A stretch of 64,000 bases of DNA from Mariniblastus sp. (GTDB lineage: Bacteria > Planctomycetota > Planctomycetia > Pirellulales > Pirellulaceae): the NCBI GenBank assembly GCA_029247405.1, contig JAQWLH010000043.1, positions 29,657 to 93,656 on the forward strand, given 5' to 3'. Positions 1 to 12,483 of the stretch are shown piece after piece (within the stretch, counting starts at the first letter, position 1; every line of letters begins with the position of its first letter). The notes beneath the pieces were generated by a model. It was not told where the DNA came from, ran no database searches, and saw only the letters and a program-made list of their open reading frames with translations. Both the position numbers and the translations under genes were made by a program.

Positions 1-1029
1 GATCCACGTGCTCCCAAAATGCACAAGATAATCGAAGGCAAAGAAATCGCTGAGAAGACAAATTTATCAGCCCCCCACACCGTCCATTGCCTAGCCGATG
101 GCAATATCATGATTTCGATGCTCGGTGATGCCCAAGGAGAGGGCCCCGGTGGCTTCCTTCTGCTCGATGACGAATTCAACGTTAAAGGACGATGGGAAAA
201 AGATGCGACAGGGATGAAATACAATTATGACTTTTGGTATCAACCACGCCACAACGTGATGATCTCAAGTGAATGGGGGGCACCCAACACTGTCTCTCAG
301 GGATTTAAACTTGATGACGTCAAGGCTGGAAAGTACGGCCAACAACTTCACTTCTGGGATTGGAAAGAACATACGATCAAGCAGACGCTCGACCTCGGTG
401 AGAAGGGAATGATTCCGCTTGAAGTCCGCTTCCATCATAACCCTGATAGCGTTCACGGATTTGTCGGCGCCGCGCTCAGCAGTACGATGTGGCATTGGTA
501 TCAAAAAGAAGGAAAATGGACTGCAGACACTGTCATCGCTGTCGATCCGGTAGAAACCGAAGGCTGGCCGTTCCCGGTTCCCGGGTTGATTACCGATCTC
601 GTGCTTTCAATGGACGATAAATGGCTTTACTTTTCGAATTGGTTGCATGGCGACCTTCGTCAATACGATGTCAGCGATCCGGCTAATCCCAAACTGACGG
701 GTCAGGTTTGGTTGGGAGGCGTCATCGGCAAGGGCGAACCGGTCAATGGAAAGAAACTGGGTGGCGGGCCGCAAATGCTGCAACTTAGTCTCGATGGGAA
801 AAGACTCTATGTGACTAATTCGCTTTACAGCCCTTGGGACAATCAATTTTATCCTGACATGGCCAAAGCGGGTTCGTACTTGCTCGAAGTTGATTGCGAC
901 ACGAACAAAGGCGGACTAAAAGTCAACGAGAAATTCATGGTCGACTTTGGAAAAGAACCGGGCGGGGCAGCACGAGCCCATGAAATTCGCTTCCCGGGGG
1001 GTGATTGCACTTCGGATATCTGGATTTAA
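1..1029 (+). CDS. Selenium-binding protein / methanethiol oxidase (SBP56 family), 5' end truncated by the window
   Basis: Open in frame 1 from base 1 ([13 protein letters not shown]...). SBP56-like motifs: [30 protein letters not shown]-terminal [17 protein letters not shown]. Confidence 0.9.
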   Translation, partial: DPRAPKMHKIIEGKEIAEKTNLSAPHTVHCLADGNIMISMLGDAQGEGPGGFLLLDDEFNVKGRWEKDATGMKYNYDFWYQPRHNVMISSEWGAPNTVSQGFKLDDVKAGKYGQQLHFWDWKEHTIKQTLDLGEKGMIPLEVRFHHNPDSVHGFVGAALSSTMWHWYQKEGKWTADTVIAVDPVETEGWPFPVPGLITDLVLSMDDKWLYFSNWLHGDLRQYDVSDPANPKLTGQVWLGGVIGKGEPVNGKKLGGGPQMLQLSLDGKRLYVTNSLYSPWDNQFYPDMAKAGSYLLEVDCDTNKGGLKVNEKFMVDFGKEPGGAARAHEIRFPGGDCTSDIWI

Positions 1030-1463
1030 AAATTGCTGGCAGTCCTGCTTCATCCGTGGTGCACGCTGGGTAACAAAAGTCACACTCGATTAGGTGAATT
1101 GAACGATTTTAGACCAGAAGCCGGTATTTACACCACAAAAATGACGCACTCGAAATAAGAACGTCAATTTTCTGCGCGATTACCGTTCACTGATTCACTT
1201 GTTGATTTAGGATAGAGGTGTTCCTGTGCGTTTCGGCTCGCTTGAACTTTGCTGTCGATAAAGTGGTTGATAACGGATCGAGTTGAGCTTGGTAAATCAA
1301 CTCAAACTATTGAATTCGAAGCATGACCCTTATAGACTCAAATCGGTTCTCCGGCCTTTTTGAGGGCGCTAATCGTGACTCAATTACGACCGACGCTCAC
1401 AGTCGGGCCGGGCACGGTGGTCGAATGATGAATCCATCACAAAATGAAAGAAATATAAAAAGC

Positions 1464-4400
1464 ATGAATCGCAATCTTTATCCCGTGCGAAAGAGACGTC
1501 TCTCTCTGATGTTGTTCCTTTTCGTTTTACCCCTGTTGTTTACATTTCAGTCTGCCTCCGCTCAACAATTTGCCTTTAAACAAAATGACGTCGTCGCTGT
1601 TTATGGCAATGGCCTTGCTGACAGAATGCAGCACTCGCCTTGGGTTGAAACCGTTCTTCAAAGCCACCTCAAAGGCATGAATGTCAGTTTCCGCAACATG
1701 AGTTTCTCCGGAGACATGGTCAACAAGCGCCCTCGAAACAAGGGTTTTACCAATGATGCCGAATACCTACAGCATGTCGCCCCAGACGTCGTATTCACGT
1801 TTTACGGGTACAACGAGTCTCACGCAGGTCCCGCCGGCGCGGCCGCTTATCACGATGAATTATTAAAACTGATTCAACGGTATTCCAAACTCCGCAAGGA
1901 AAAAGGCAAGGACGTGCGGTTCGTCCTGTTCAGCCCCGTTGCTTATCAAAATTTTGGTGATCGAAATCTCCCGGATGGAAACGAACTAAACAAAAACCTG
2001 GCAGCTTACACCGAGGCGACTCGAAAGGCGGCCGCCGAAGCCGACGTGACGTTCGTCGATCTTTTCACGCCGACCCTGAATTTGTTCAAAGCCAACTCCC
2101 AGCAACACACCGTCAACGGTATTCACCTGAATGCCAAGGGATATGAAGAACTTGCCGGAATCATCTCAGAATCACTCCTCGCCAAGGCGTCGCCGCAACG
2201 GGACGGCCTGGCCAGCATTTACGACGCCGTCAAAGACAAAAACTGGCATTGGCACAATCGCTATCATGCGACTGATGGTAATGACGTTTGGGGCGGTCGA
2301 TCGACCCTGACCTTTGTCGATGGTCAAAGCAACGCTGACGTGCTCAAGCACGAGTTAGTAATGCTGGATGTAATGACTGCCAATCGTGACAAAGCGATCT
2401 GGGCAGCTGCCAAGGGACAAAAGTACTCAGTCGATGACAGCAATGTTCCACCTCCCATTAAAGTCATTTCAAACGTGGGCGGGGGCAGCAAAAGTTCGAG
2501 TGCTGAGAAAGAAGGCAGTATCGATTATCTCTCGCCCGAAGAATCGCTGGCGAAGATCAATGTCCCCGAGGGTTACGAACTGAACCTCTTCGCCTCCGAA
2601 GTTCAATTTCCAGAATTGGCAAACCCGGTACAGATGCAGGTCGACACAAAAGGTCGACTTTGGGTCGCCAGCTGGAATACGTATCCCAAATGGGAACCCG
2701 GCAAAGAAATGAATGACAAGCTCATGATTTTTGAGGACACCGATCAAGACGGAAAGGCAGATACACGCAAAATCTTTGCTCATGTCCACAACCCGCTTGG
2801 ATTCGAGTTCTGGGGTGGTGGCGTAATCGTCACTTCCGGTCCTGATCTGTTATTCCTGAAGGATACCGATGGAGACGATAAAGCCGACGTGCGCTACCCG
2901 CTCTTGCAAGGCCTGGGAACCGCCGATACCCACCACGCGGCCAACAATTTAGTCATGGGTCCCGATGGCGGAATTTATTGGCAAAGTGGAATCTTTTTAG
3001 TTCATAACCACGAGACACCTTGGGACCAAAACCTGAACGTCGGTGGCTCTGGAATGTATCGCTTCGACCCTCGCACCTTCGCGATCACACCGCATGCCGC
3101 CAACTCTCCCAACCCGCACGGCACCAGTTTTGATCGCTGGGGTTACTGCTACGCCAATGACGGAACCGGAGGAAAGTCCTATCAGGTGCGTCCCGAAGGC
3201 AAGGGCTTCAAAATGCACATGTTGCTGACCAAGGAATTCCGGCCAGTCGCCGCGAACGCGATCCTTTCGTCAGAGCACTTCCCCGAGGAACTTCAAGACG
3301 ATTTCTTAATCTGTAATACGATCGGTTTTCTGGGCGTCAAACAATATGCCCTCGATCGAGATGGAAACGGTCTAAACCGAGAACTCGGCCAAGTTTGGGG
3401 AACTCCAGGGGTGGAATTACTCAACAGCGCTGATCGGAATTTTCGTCCGACTGATGCCGTCATCGGGGAAGACGGAGCTCTTTACGTTGCCGATTGGCAC
3501 AACGCCATCATTGGTCACATGCAACACAACATTCGCGACCCCAATCGTGACCATAAGCACGGCCGGATTTTCCGCTTGACGGTCAAAGATCGACCGTTGC
3601 AAAAGCCCGTGAAGATCCACGGTCAGCCCATCATGGCACTGCTTGAAAACCTCAAGCACCCAGTCAACGGGGTGCGTCACCGAACCCGTGTTGAGCTTAG
3701 TGCTCATGACTCCGATGCAGTCGTTTCTGCGACTCAACAATGGATGAAAGATTTTGACCCGAATGACGAAACCGAAGCTCATCATCTGCTTGAGGCACTT
3801 TGGCTGCACCAGCAGCATGGAGTGCGAAACGAAGAACTTTTGACAAAGCTTTTAAATTCTGACGTCAAGCATGCGGTTGTTGCAGCCAATACGGTCAAAC
3901 ACTTTTGGCACACCGTGAATGCCAAAAGCGGAGGTCAATTTGCCGCTCCGCCTGAATCTGAATTCGTCAAGTTCAAGGCTCCCAAGCATCTCAGCGCTGC
4001 AGACAAAAAAGTTTACAACCAGGGTGCCAAGATATACCAACGCGAGTCGCATTGCGCCACGTGTCACTTATCGCATGGTAAAGGAAGCCCTAATGTTTAC
4101 CCACCACTCGTGAATAGCCCTTGGGTTCTTGGCAGCGAAGAGCGGCTTATCAAAATGACCTTACACGGCGTGTGGGGGAAAATGGTTGTCAATGGAAAAA
4201 CCTACGACCCATCTCGTGGGGTGCCACCAATGACCGCGTTTCGATCGATTTTAAAAGACAATGAACTGGCAGCTGTTTTGACCTTTGTCCGAAACACATG
4301 GGGTAACAAGGCTTCACCCGTCAGCCCCGCCAGCGTCAAGAAAATCCGCAAACAAACAAGTGACCGCAGTGCGTTTTGGAAGCCAGAAGATTTGCTGGCC

Positions 4401-4958
4401 GAGCACCCGCTCGAAGCGGCTTTTGCTGGAAACAACGTCGAAGTCAAAGAGTTTATCAACAAGGCGTTGGAGGTTGAATTGCTGGCGACCCCATTAAGCG
4501 AACTGGCCAACGTCGCAATCGAGCGTGGAAATACCAACCGAGGCAAAATGCTCTTCTATCAGTCGGCCGCCGCCTGTTTCGCGTGTCACGATCCGCCTCG
4601 TGGCGCCGCTCGCTTGGGACCCGATTTGGCGAAAATGCCAGGCAAGCTCTCCAATGAGGAACTGGTCGATTCGATTCTTCGACCGTCCACATTGATCGAC
4701 AAGGAATATGCCCAAGTAAAGGTCTTAACCCTTGATGGCAAGATGCAAACAGGAATTCGGATTTCAGAAACTGACAAAGAGATTGTCCTCCGAAACCTGG
4801 CCGAACCTGATCCGATCACGATTGCCCAAGATGACATCGACGATGTCATGGAAGCAAAGCTTTCGTTGATGCCCGAAAATTTGGTAAGGCAATTAAAAAG
4901 CCGCCGAGAATTCGACGACTTGATGAAATACGTTCTTGAAATCAGACAGCGAAAGTAA
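1464..4958 (+). CDS. PVC-type heme-binding protein: N-terminal SGNH-like domain + membrane-bound dehydrogenase beta-propeller + two CxxCH cytochrome c sites
   Basis: ORF 1323..4958. Signal-peptide-like start [26 protein letters not shown] at 1464. Propeller segment with [25 protein letters not shown]; heme motifs CATCH and CFACH. Confidence 0.88.
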   Translation: MNRNLYPVRKRRLSLMLFLFVLPLLFTFQSASAQQFAFKQNDVVAVYGNGLADRMQHSPWVETVLQSHLKGMNVSFRNMSFSGDMVNKRPRNKGFTNDAEYLQHVAPDVVFTFYGYNESHAGPAGAAAYHDELLKLIQRYSKLRKEKGKDVRFVLFSPVAYQNFGDRNLPDGNELNKNLAAYTEATRKAAAEADVTFVDLFTPTLNLFKANSQQHTVNGIHLNAKGYEELAGIISESLLAKASPQRDGLASIYDAVKDKNWHWHNRYHATDGNDVWGGRSTLTFVDGQSNADVLKHELVMLDVMTANRDKAIWAAAKGQKYSVDDSNVPPPIKVISNVGGGSKSSSAEKEGSIDYLSPEESLAKINVPEGYELNLFASEVQFPELANPVQMQVDTKGRLWVASWNTYPKWEPGKEMNDKLMIFEDTDQDGKADTRKIFAHVHNPLGFEFWGGGVIVTSGPDLLFLKDTDGDDKADVRYPLLQGLGTADTHHAANNLVMGPDGGIYWQSGIFLVHNHETPWDQNLNVGGSGMYRFDPRTFAITPHAANSPNPHGTSFDRWGYCYANDGTGGKSYQVRPEGKGFKMHMLLTKEFRPVAANAILSSEHFPEELQDDFLICNTIGFLGVKQYALDRDGNGLNRELGQVWGTPGVELLNSADRNFRPTDAVIGEDGALYVADWHNAIIGHMQHNIRDPNRDHKHGRIFRLTVKDRPLQKPVKIHGQPIMALLENLKHPVNGVRHRTRVELSAHDSDAVVSATQQWMKDFDPNDETEAHHLLEALWLHQQHGVRNEELLTKLLNSDVKHAVVAANTVKHFWHTVNAKSGGQFAAPPESEFVKFKAPKHLSAADKKVYNQGAKIYQRESHCATCHLSHGKGSPNVYPPLVNSPWVLGSEERLIKMTLHGVWGKMVVNGKTYDPSRGVPPMTAFRSILKDNELAAVLTFVRNTWGNKASPVSPASVKKIRKQTSDRSAFWKPEDLLAEHPLEAAFAGNNVEVKEFINKALEVELLATPLSELANVAIERGNTNRGKMLFYQSAAACFACHDPPRGAARLGPDLAKMPGKLSNEELVDSILRPSTLIDKEYAQVKVLTLDGKMQTGIRISETDKEIVLRNLAEPDPITIAQDDIDDVMEAKLSLMPENLVRQLKSRREFDDLMKYVLEIRQRK

Positions 4959-5313
4959 ACGCAATTTACGAGTGATCGCCGTGACTGGACTCCCAACACG
5001 GCATCACAAGTAGGCGTTTGCAATCCGGATTTCTCGTCACGGAGATACTGCCGCAGGCTAGATTATCACCTGCAAACCAAGGACTCACGCAATAACAATC
5101 GCGTGCGAGACGACCCTATACGCAGTCGTTGTTCAGTGCTTGGCAGGAGGATCTTTGTCAAGCGATAATTCCACCCCCGACTCAACCCAAACTTTAGATC
5201 CCCTTGCGCTCCGGCTCACATTTATTTCAGTCGAATGTGTGAACCCCTCGGGAACTGGTTATCATAAAGGACCGAACATGCTCGGTCTCGCCACCCACTC
5301 TCAGGATTGCAAC

Positions 5314-6549
5314 ATGAAATTTTTCCGTGTGTTACTCATCGCCACATTACTTGCCATTCCCTGTGTCCGATCCTCCAGTGCTGATGACTGGAAGAGTTTT
5401 CGCGGTCCCGGTGGTCAGGGTTACTCAAGCGAAACAAACTTGCCTGCTGAATGGAGCGATGACCAGAATCTCACCTGGAAGTTGAAATTGCCGGGTGCGG
5501 GCTCTTCGAGCCCAATTTCGTTGGGTGAAAAACTGTATGTGACTTCTTACAGCGGTTACGGCATCGGAGACAGTGGAGGCAGTTTAGAGGACTTAAAACT
5601 GCACCTCGTTTGCGTCAACCCTAAGAACGGAAGCATTGAATGGGACACCAAGATCAATGCGACGAAGGGCGAAAGCAAGCGTGTCCGGGATCATGGCTAT
5701 GCTGCCGCAACACCCACGACCGACGGAAAACATATTTATGTGTTTTTTGGGAAATCCGGTGTCGTGAAATACGACCTCCAAGGCCAAAGAATCTGGCAGA
5801 CCTCAGTAGGCGATGGTGTCCATGGCTGGGGTTGCGGCACGTCTCCTGTGCTTTACCAAAATCTTGTTATCGTCAATGCCAGTGTGGAGAGCGGTTCTAT
5901 TGTTGCAATCGACAAAGAATCAGGGGAGGAAAAATGGCGAGCCAAGAGTATGAACCGATCATGGAGCACCCCGCACCTTGTTGATATCAATGGGAAACAG
6001 GAATTGGTCGTCAATTCAAAAAATGAAATCCTCGCTTACGATCCGGCATCCGGAAAAGAACTCTGGAAATGTGAGGGAATTCCGGACTACGTTTGCCCCA
6101 GTATCGTCTCACACCAGGGAGTGGTTTACGTTCTCGGTGGACGCTCGTCGATGACCGTTGCCGTCAAAGCAGGAGGGCAGGGCGAAGTCAAAGAACTTTG
6201 GCGAGCTAACGTCGGCGCCAATGTTACTTCGCCTGTCGTTTTCGAAGATCACCTTTATTGGGTAAGCGATCGAAACAAAGTCGCTTACTGCTTGAAGCTG
6301 GCCGATGGAGAAGTTGTCTACAAGCAGCGAGTTGATTCGCAACCTTACGCCTCTTCGGTAATCGCTGACGGGAAGATCTATGTCGTCACTCGGCGGGGTG
6401 GAACAATCGTTCTGGCCGCCAAACCAGAGTTTGAAATACTCTCAAACAACAAACTCACCGATGACACGCAATTCAACGCCAGTCCGATTATTTCCAATGG
6501 AAAACTCTACTTACGCAGCGATCAAAATCTTTATTGCATTGCTAAGTAA
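5314..6549 (+). CDS. Exported PQQ-like beta-propeller repeat protein
   Basis: ORF 5140..6549. Likely start MKFFRVLLIATLLAIPCVRSSSADDW at 5314. Motifs FRGPGGQGYSSETNLPAEW and repeated propeller blades. Confidence 0.88.
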   Translation: MKFFRVLLIATLLAIPCVRSSSADDWKSFRGPGGQGYSSETNLPAEWSDDQNLTWKLKLPGAGSSSPISLGEKLYVTSYSGYGIGDSGGSLEDLKLHLVCVNPKNGSIEWDTKINATKGESKRVRDHGYAAATPTTDGKHIYVFFGKSGVVKYDLQGQRIWQTSVGDGVHGWGCGTSPVLYQNLVIVNASVESGSIVAIDKESGEEKWRAKSMNRSWSTPHLVDINGKQELVVNSKNEILAYDPASGKELWKCEGIPDYVCPSIVSHQGVVYVLGGRSSMTVAVKAGGQGEVKELWRANVGANVTSPVVFEDHLYWVSDRNKVAYCLKLADGEVVYKQRVDSQPYASSVIADGKIYVVTRRGGTIVLAAKPEFEILSNNKLTDDTQFNASPIISNGKLYLRSDQNLYCIAK

Positions 6550-6671
6550 ATCAACCATCTGGAAGAGTCAAATCAACACTGACTTGCCAACAACGGAAAT
6601 GTCCAGACCAGTGCAGGGCATGTGTTTCATTGGTCACCCAAAAAGCAGAACGCGGAGAAAAATTGCTGCAT

Positions 6672-7820
6672 TTATTTTGGCAATGCGGTGTTTGGTTTGA
6701 CTGCGTTTTTTGGATAGGGGTTTTTCTCTCCAAAAACCAGCATGGCTGCTCGGGTCTCAACAGTAACGAACGATTCGTCAATTTCTCCTTGCGAGTTCTG
6801 AACATGGCGGAGGTCTAAACGAAGATGCTCGGCTAGAAATGGATACGCAGCCATGCGTTTTGACACCCCGTAATCGTGTTCTTCCTTAGGAAAATGAGCG
6901 TTCTTGACTTTGTCAGCCGCATGATAAAGCTCGTAAACATGCTGGATATAAGGAAACTCATTCTCAGGGACCTTGTTGGTCCAGTCAGATCCATTGGAAA
7001 TCACCATCTGAGGCCGCGGGGCCGCCAACGCTGCAATCTCAGCGTTGTTGGTCTTGTGTTGGTCACTTTGATGGATGGGCATGCCGCTTTCGCAAACACA
7101 ACCACCGAAGAAATGAGCCGAAACTTGACACACCGGAACGCTTACCGCCACTCGTTCATCAATTGCCGCTAGAACGAAGGATTGCGTGCCACCTCCAGAA
7201 CATCCGGTGATGGCAAGTCGTTTTGCATCCACCCCGGGTAGGGAAACAAGAAAGTCAAGCGAACGGATGCTGTTCCAAGTTTGAAGCCTAAGCACCTCGG
7301 GGGTCTGTTTGTGTTTCCACCCCGCTTGCTTCCAATCGCCATAGCCGACCATGTCGTATTGAAAAACTGCAGCCCCACTGCGTGCTAAAACAGCACATCG
7401 TGTTTGCCGAGTAGGGACGAACCGACCGCCGTGTCCGTGCGGGCAAAGAATCCCAGCCAGATCCTCTTTGAATTTTGTTGGTCGATAAAGTGAACCTGTA
7501 ACAAAAAATCCAGGCGAACTTTCGAACGCAACACTCTCAACGGTATACCCGTCGTACACTCGCTTGTTTGAAAACTTTGGATTCAAAGGCGTTTTATCTG
7601 GCAAGATCGTCAATCCGGCGCCCCGCAAAACACCCTCAATGATCACCTGTTTCCGTTTTTTCCAACCTGCCAAATTCTTAAAAGACGATTTAAATTCTTC
7701 AAGTTCTGCGCGTGCTTCCTCCGGAGTTTGGGCATAACCTCGGCGAAGTTGCGTCTCCTGAGCTACAGTGACTCCCAACCACAGCCCCGTAAAAACAATC
7801 GAAAAGAACATTTTGTTCAT
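6672..7820 (-). CDS. Exported alpha/beta hydrolase, acetylxylan-esterase-like
   Basis: Signal peptide [21 protein letters not shown]; nucleophile elbow GCSGGG; late His in EEHDYG. Confidence 0.8.
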   Translation of the reverse strand: MNKMFFSIVFTGLWLGVTVAQETQLRRGYAQTPEEARAELEEFKSSFKNLAGWKKRKQVIIEGVLRGAGLTILPDKTPLNPKFSNKRVYDGYTVESVAFESSPGFFVTGSLYRPTKFKEDLAGILCPHGHGGRFVPTRQTRCAVLARSGAAVFQYDMVGYGDWKQAGWKHKQTPEVLRLQTWNSIRSLDFLVSLPGVDAKRLAITGCSGGGTQSFVLAAIDERVAVSVPVCQVSAHFFGGCVCESGMPIHQSDQHKTNNAEIAALAAPRPQMVISNGSDWTNKVPENEFPYIQHVYELYHAADKVKNAHFPKEEHDYGVSKRMAAYPFLAEHLRLDLRHVQNSQGEIDESFVTVETRAAMLVFGEKNPYPKNAVKPNTALPK

Positions 7821-8165
7821 CTAAATCCTCCTTCAATTGGAATCAGCGTATTAGGCTTCGATGTATTAGGCTTCGATGTATCAGACTCACTATTTTAGCG
7901 AGGAGTTAGTCGATGCCAATCTAATTCGCAGTCATCAATTCAATGAAAAATCTCTTCGTGCGAGACCGGCGGTCAAATCAAAGAAAATTTAAGCAGCTAC
8001 TCTGCTTCTAGATCTCTCAAATCAACTTTGATTTTCAATAAAACGAGAGTGGATTAAGCTCCGGAGTACTTTGCTGATCAAACGCAATTTCCCCAATAAG
8101 CCGCACCACGTTTTCGAGCGACCGCTGTTGTTCACGGTCTGTCACACCCAAACCCATTGGCGTGA

Positions 8166-8579
8166 TCATTCACCGGCACCCGACTTGATCCGCGCAACTT
8201 CTCCCTCATCGAGCGTCCAGCCCCCACTCGGGCCTCGGGAAAGCAACGTCAGCTCAGCAAGCGAGGCGCAAGCTAGCTCGTCATTGGCATGGCTAATCTT
8301 CACGACCACATTACCTTTGAGTGTTCGTATGTTGTTTGGAGTGTTCTCCAAAACATCAGCATCCGTCGCATTTTCTTCAAATTGAAAGTCACCCAGAACA
8401 TTCCACATTTCAACAACGGGAGTACTATCAGGGACACCTCGAATTCCGTCGTACACGACCTTCCCATCCAGTTCGATCTGAACCGTCAAAAGTCGTTGGC
8501 CAGGTGGGCGTCCGCAAGACGATAGAGTTACCAACAGACACAGCAGTCCCGTCATGCAGAAGTATGTGAAGTATTTCAT
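8166..8579 (-). CDS. Small putative lipoprotein, unknown function
   Basis: Lipobox-like LLVTLSSCGRPPG after a hydrophobic leader. Confidence 0.65.
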   Translation of the reverse strand: MKYFTYFCMTGLLCLLVTLSSCGRPPGQRLLTVQIELDGKVVYDGIRGVPDSTPVVEMWNVLGDFQFEENATDADVLENTPNNIRTLKGNVVVKISHANDELACASLAELTLLSRGPSGGWTLDEGEVARIKSGAGE

Positions 8580-8886
8580 CCAACTTTTACCCTTTTTATA
8601 ATTGATTAAGTGTGGGTCAAATTCTTCAAGTCGAATGGTTTCAATTCAGCTCTTTGCCCATAAGACTCTAAGAATTATACCAGCTTTAGATCCGTTTCCT
8701 GCTGGATGAAAGAGGCAACCCAACTCACCCAATGGCCAAAATGGGCTCCGTCGCCAATCGCAACGACAAAGCAAGCTGGCTTTCAAGTCGATCTCAAATG
8801 AGTAACATGACATCGCCTGGACTGGACAGCCACTGGTATTTCATCACCCAAACAAACTCGCATAAAACGCAACGGCGATCTCGCAC

Positions 8887-10215
8887 ATGAATCTAAATTG
8901 GCACACCTTACTCAGCACTTCTCGGCATGGCGCCAAGCCAAACATGACAGCCAAGGGTCTCCCACGTTCGTTTCGAAGTCCGTTTGAAACGGACTATGAT
9001 CGTGCGGTCTATTCTTCGTCGTTTCGTCGACTGGGGAAAAAGACTCAAGTTCACCCGATGGAAAAAAATGCCCATGTCCACAATCGACTCACCCATTCTC
9101 TCGAGGTCGCATCAGTGGCACGATCGTTTGGTAGAAGGCTCGGACACTTGCTTGAAGAAAAGGGAGAGCTGCCGGATTCGGTCAATGAATACGATCTTGC
9201 ATTTTCGCTTATGGCGGCTTCGCTGGCACATGACATCGGCAATCCGCCCTTCGGGCACGCCGGTGAATACGCTATACGGGAATGGCTAGAAAGTCACTCC
9301 GACGAATTTTTTCCTGTTGATTTTCATGACGAGCACCTGATTGCTGACGTTTCAATCTTTGAAGGAAACGCTCAAGGGTTCAGGCTGGCCTCTCGAAAAG
9401 ACCTAGGCGAATTGGCGTATCTTCAGTTCACCTACTGCTCACTCGGAGCGATGGTGAAGTACCCGTGGACATCGACTGATCCAAGAGCGCAAGAAACGGG
9501 TAAATACAACTTTTTCTCCAGCGAAGCCAATTTAGCAACAGAGGTTTTCGGTGAGATGGGGTTGTTGGAAGGCAGCATGTTCAAAAGGCACCCCTTGTCC
9601 TTCTTGTCTGAAGCAGCAGATGACATTTGCTATCGGGTCATCGACATTGAAGATGCCGTGGAAATCAACGAACTAACCCACGGCGAAGCAATGATTCATT
9701 ACCTTGGATTACTCGGGGATTCCCAAAAAGAATATCACAAGACGATGGGCTTGCCCCAACTGCGTGCTGTTGTGATCGGTCGATTGATTGATGTATTCTG
9801 GAAAGTGTTTGTCGACAATTACGATCAGATCATAGCGGGCGAACGTGTCGACGATCTTAAAAAAGACTTGTCCCCGAGGGACGCTGATTGCTTTGCTTCT
9901 GTCAAAAATACAAATACGACCAAGATTTTCACGGCGGAAAGAAAGGTACGCGTCGAGATCGGTTCTTACCAAGTCATGGGGAGAATCTTGAAAGCTCTTG
10001 GGAAAGCAACCTTCGCTCTGTCAAAAAGCCAGAACCTGAAATCTGTACCTTTTATCGCCCAGCGATGTCTATCACTTGCCTGGAGTCAGGATTACATTAC
10101 CGATAATGCGCATCAACCGTTTTCCTGGTGGATTCATCCGATTTTAGATTTTATCTCCAGCATGACGGATGACCGGGCGATTGAGATATCGAATTCGATT
10201 AACGGATTTAACTGA
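8887..10215 (+). CDS. dgt: dGTPase-family deoxynucleoside triphosphohydrolase (HD domain)
   Basis: Motifs FETDYDRAVYSSSFRRLGKKTQV, RLTHSLEVASVARSFG, AHDIGNPPFGHAGE. Confidence 0.92.
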   Translation: MNLNWHTLLSTSRHGAKPNMTAKGLPRSFRSPFETDYDRAVYSSSFRRLGKKTQVHPMEKNAHVHNRLTHSLEVASVARSFGRRLGHLLEEKGELPDSVNEYDLAFSLMAASLAHDIGNPPFGHAGEYAIREWLESHSDEFFPVDFHDEHLIADVSIFEGNAQGFRLASRKDLGELAYLQFTYCSLGAMVKYPWTSTDPRAQETGKYNFFSSEANLATEVFGEMGLLEGSMFKRHPLSFLSEAADDICYRVIDIEDAVEINELTHGEAMIHYLGLLGDSQKEYHKTMGLPQLRAVVIGRLIDVFWKVFVDNYDQIIAGERVDDLKKDLSPRDADCFASVKNTNTTKIFTAERKVRVEIGSYQVMGRILKALGKATFALSKSQNLKSVPFIAQRCLSLAWSQDYITDNAHQPFSWWIHPILDFISSMTDDRAIEISNSINGFN

Positions 10216-10491
10216 GCCAAAAAAGCAGTTCCCAAGGCCCCCTCAACCATTCGGTTTTGTTTTTACGATCCGCTTCTGCCGATGAAGTAAAGTACAGAAG
10301 GCCCGTCGTCCCAATTGCAAAATGTCGAGCTCCAACAATGCCAGCCACGGACCGCATTGCACGAACGAAATTTCGTCAATAAGCAGCATGGGCGACAACT
10401 TGTTGGTGTGTGGCTGCGTTATGGTGGTTTTGAAGTCCGCCTTTATTTTCGAAGGTCTCAATAGCTTTGTTCGACACGAACCAATCTCAGC

Positions 10492-11367
10492 CTAACGACG
10501 ACGCTGAATCTTTACGATATTGATCTGGTCGCGATTTGTTTCTGAACGCGGACGACCTTGCCATTGCTCAAGATGCTCTTCTGCCATGTATCGAACCGTC
10601 CAGTCTGGGTCATCCAGCAACTCAGTTGCAACCTGAATCGAATCCGAGATGTCGCCGGTAATTGCATGAATCGCTTCTGCAGCAATCAATCGGGTACCGG
10701 CACTTTCGTTGTTCAATAGTCTCTTGAGAGCAGGAACCGAATCGCTTGCGGATTCCCCCAAACCTCCCAAAGCCATGATTGCGGTTATCTGGCCTTTACT
10801 TTTCTGTTCTGCTTCGACGGCGAGCAACTCCAACATGGGCTCTAACTTCGATGGATCTATCCGCGGGATATTCTCCATTGCCATCACTCGTACCATATCG
10901 TCGCTTGAATCAATCCAACGCTGCAAAACAGGAATGGCGGCCTTGGCCTTTTCTCCAAACCCAGCAACCGAAAGCATGGCCAGAGCCCTAACCTCACGGT
11001 TCGGGTCATCCAAAAGTAGCAGCATTTTCGGCAACAATGGTTCGGCGCTGTCTCCCAATTCTCTCAACACGCTTAAGCCAAGTTCACGGACCAGTTCGTT
11101 GGGGCAATCAAGAACTTCGCCCAGAGCGGGCAGCAACTGATCATCTTCAATTGAGACCGCATTTTGAGCATCAAAACAGATGCCGAGTTTCTTCAACGTT
11201 TTCTCAACAAGTCCCAGCCAATTCTCCTCTGCCGCAGTAGCGACGAGGGTATCAACGATTTTTCGCCGCTGCTTGACTGCTGCGTAAGCCGAAAAGAACG
11301 GGAAATTTTCTTGCTGAAGCAGTTTGTTCGACAACGTCAGTATCCTTCGTTCAAATTGGTAACCCAA
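10492..11367 (-). CDS. HEAT-repeat protein
   Basis: Multiple HEAT-like units (ELVRELGLSVLRELGDSAEPLLPKML, PNREVRALAMLSVAGFGEKAKAAIPVL). Confidence 0.75.
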   Translation of the reverse strand: MGYQFERRILTLSNKLLQQENFPFFSAYAAVKQRRKIVDTLVATAAEENWLGLVEKTLKKLGICFDAQNAVSIEDDQLLPALGEVLDCPNELVRELGLSVLRELGDSAEPLLPKMLLLLDDPNREVRALAMLSVAGFGEKAKAAIPVLQRWIDSSDDMVRVMAMENIPRIDPSKLEPMLELLAVEAEQKSKGQITAIMALGGLGESASDSVPALKRLLNNESAGTRLIAAEAIHAITGDISDSIQVATELLDDPDWTVRYMAEEHLEQWQGRPRSETNRDQINIVKIQRRR

Positions 11368-11513
11368 CCAGCTAGACTAAATAGCGTAGCTTGGCTTGAA
11401 ATCGACGAAAAGCCGATGTAAAGCCAAACCCAAAGCAAAAAGCCATCCATGCGATATTTTGTGCGGCATTTCAGCAGATAAATTTACAAAGCGAATCCCA
11501 ATTTGTTCAGCCA

Positions 11514-12176
11514 ATGAATACCAACGAAGACTCAAGTGAAGAATATTTCTGCCACAGCGAACTACTTGCTGATTTGTTCGTGAGATTTCAAGACCATTTG
11601 CCAAGACAACCGATTCCTCATGTCGAAGATGGAGATTATCAACCTCGTTGGCTGCCCAAAATTGTGGCAAGCCTGCTGAATCAGCTTGATGCTCCACCTC
11701 GATTGGTGGCTCACTTGGCGTTGGTGCATGATGCTGCCATCGAAATTATTGATGGTCTACTGGCTGCCTTTCCCCATATCAAAATTGATGCCGAAGCCAT
11801 AAGGTTCGGAGCGGCGACCCACGATCTTGGAAAGATTAAACACCCCAATGAATTAACTGGACCTGGCAATCAACATGAGATCGACGGGGCTTCACTGTTG
11901 ACGGACTTGGACGTGCCGGACCACCTCGCACGTTTTACAAGAACTCATGGAGCCTGGTCGACTGAATCATTGCCACTCGAGGATTTGTTGGTAGCGCTAT
12001 CCGATGCTGTCTGGAAAGGGAAAAGGCTGGAAGAACTAGAATCCCTGATCGTGGCAACCATCGCTCAATCGACTGAGACCGAGGCTTGGGAAACGTTCAG
12101 TCAGCTCGATGGCGTCCTGGAGCAAGTCGCAAGTCGAGGTGATGAGCGATTGGCTTGGCAAAGTCGTCGAGGATAA
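11514..12176 (+). CDS. HD-domain phosphohydrolase
   Basis: Motifs LVHDAAIE, FGAATHDLGKIKHPNE and HEIDGASLL consistent with HD metal ligands. Confidence 0.75.
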   Translation: MNTNEDSSEEYFCHSELLADLFVRFQDHLPRQPIPHVEDGDYQPRWLPKIVASLLNQLDAPPRLVAHLALVHDAAIEIIDGLLAAFPHIKIDAEAIRFGAATHDLGKIKHPNELTGPGNQHEIDGASLLTDLDVPDHLARFTRTHGAWSTESLPLEDLLVALSDAVWKGKRLEELESLIVATIAQSTETEAWETFSQLDGVLEQVASRGDERLAWQSRRG

Positions 12177-12434
12177 GTGGTCATTGAAATAGCTTTACCG
12201 ATTCTTACCCTGCAGAAAGACTATGATTACGGCTAACTCGGTTGTCACAGCGATACAAGACAACGCGTTGGTGAAAAAGACAGACTTCACAGACTCTGGA
12301 ACGCAGAACACATCGAAAAACGTTGGCTCAAACGCCCCAACCCACCTCACAAGTGTGACGCCAAATTCGACGCGATCAATGAATTTGACGCCGAATCGTC
12401 CAGCACTGACTCGCACGAATTCGCATTAAACCAA

Positions 12435-12480
12435 GTAAAAAACGCATTGCCCCAAATTTGCTTGGAGGGGCAATGCGTTT
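12435..12480 (-). terminator. Rho-independent terminator for tRNA-Val
   Basis: Perfect 13-bp inverted repeat AACGCATTGCCCC (12441-12453) / GGGGCAATGCGTT (12467-12479). Followed by a TTTTTT tract on the minus strand. Confidence 0.85.
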
Positions 12481-12483
12481 CAG

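Noticed and set aside
3417-3818. 133-aa minus-strand ORF inside the dehydrogenase gene (and similar antisense ORFs across the window)
   Set aside because: Shadow ORFs opposite strongly supported coding genes, with no recognisable motifs.
10243-10461. 72-aa minus-strand ORF between dgt and the HEAT-repeat gene
   Set aside because: Short, no motif, unlike neighbouring real proteins.
12223-12429. 68-aa plus-strand ORF before tRNA-Val
   Set aside because: Low-complexity Thr/Asn-rich composition with no start context or motif; likely non-coding.
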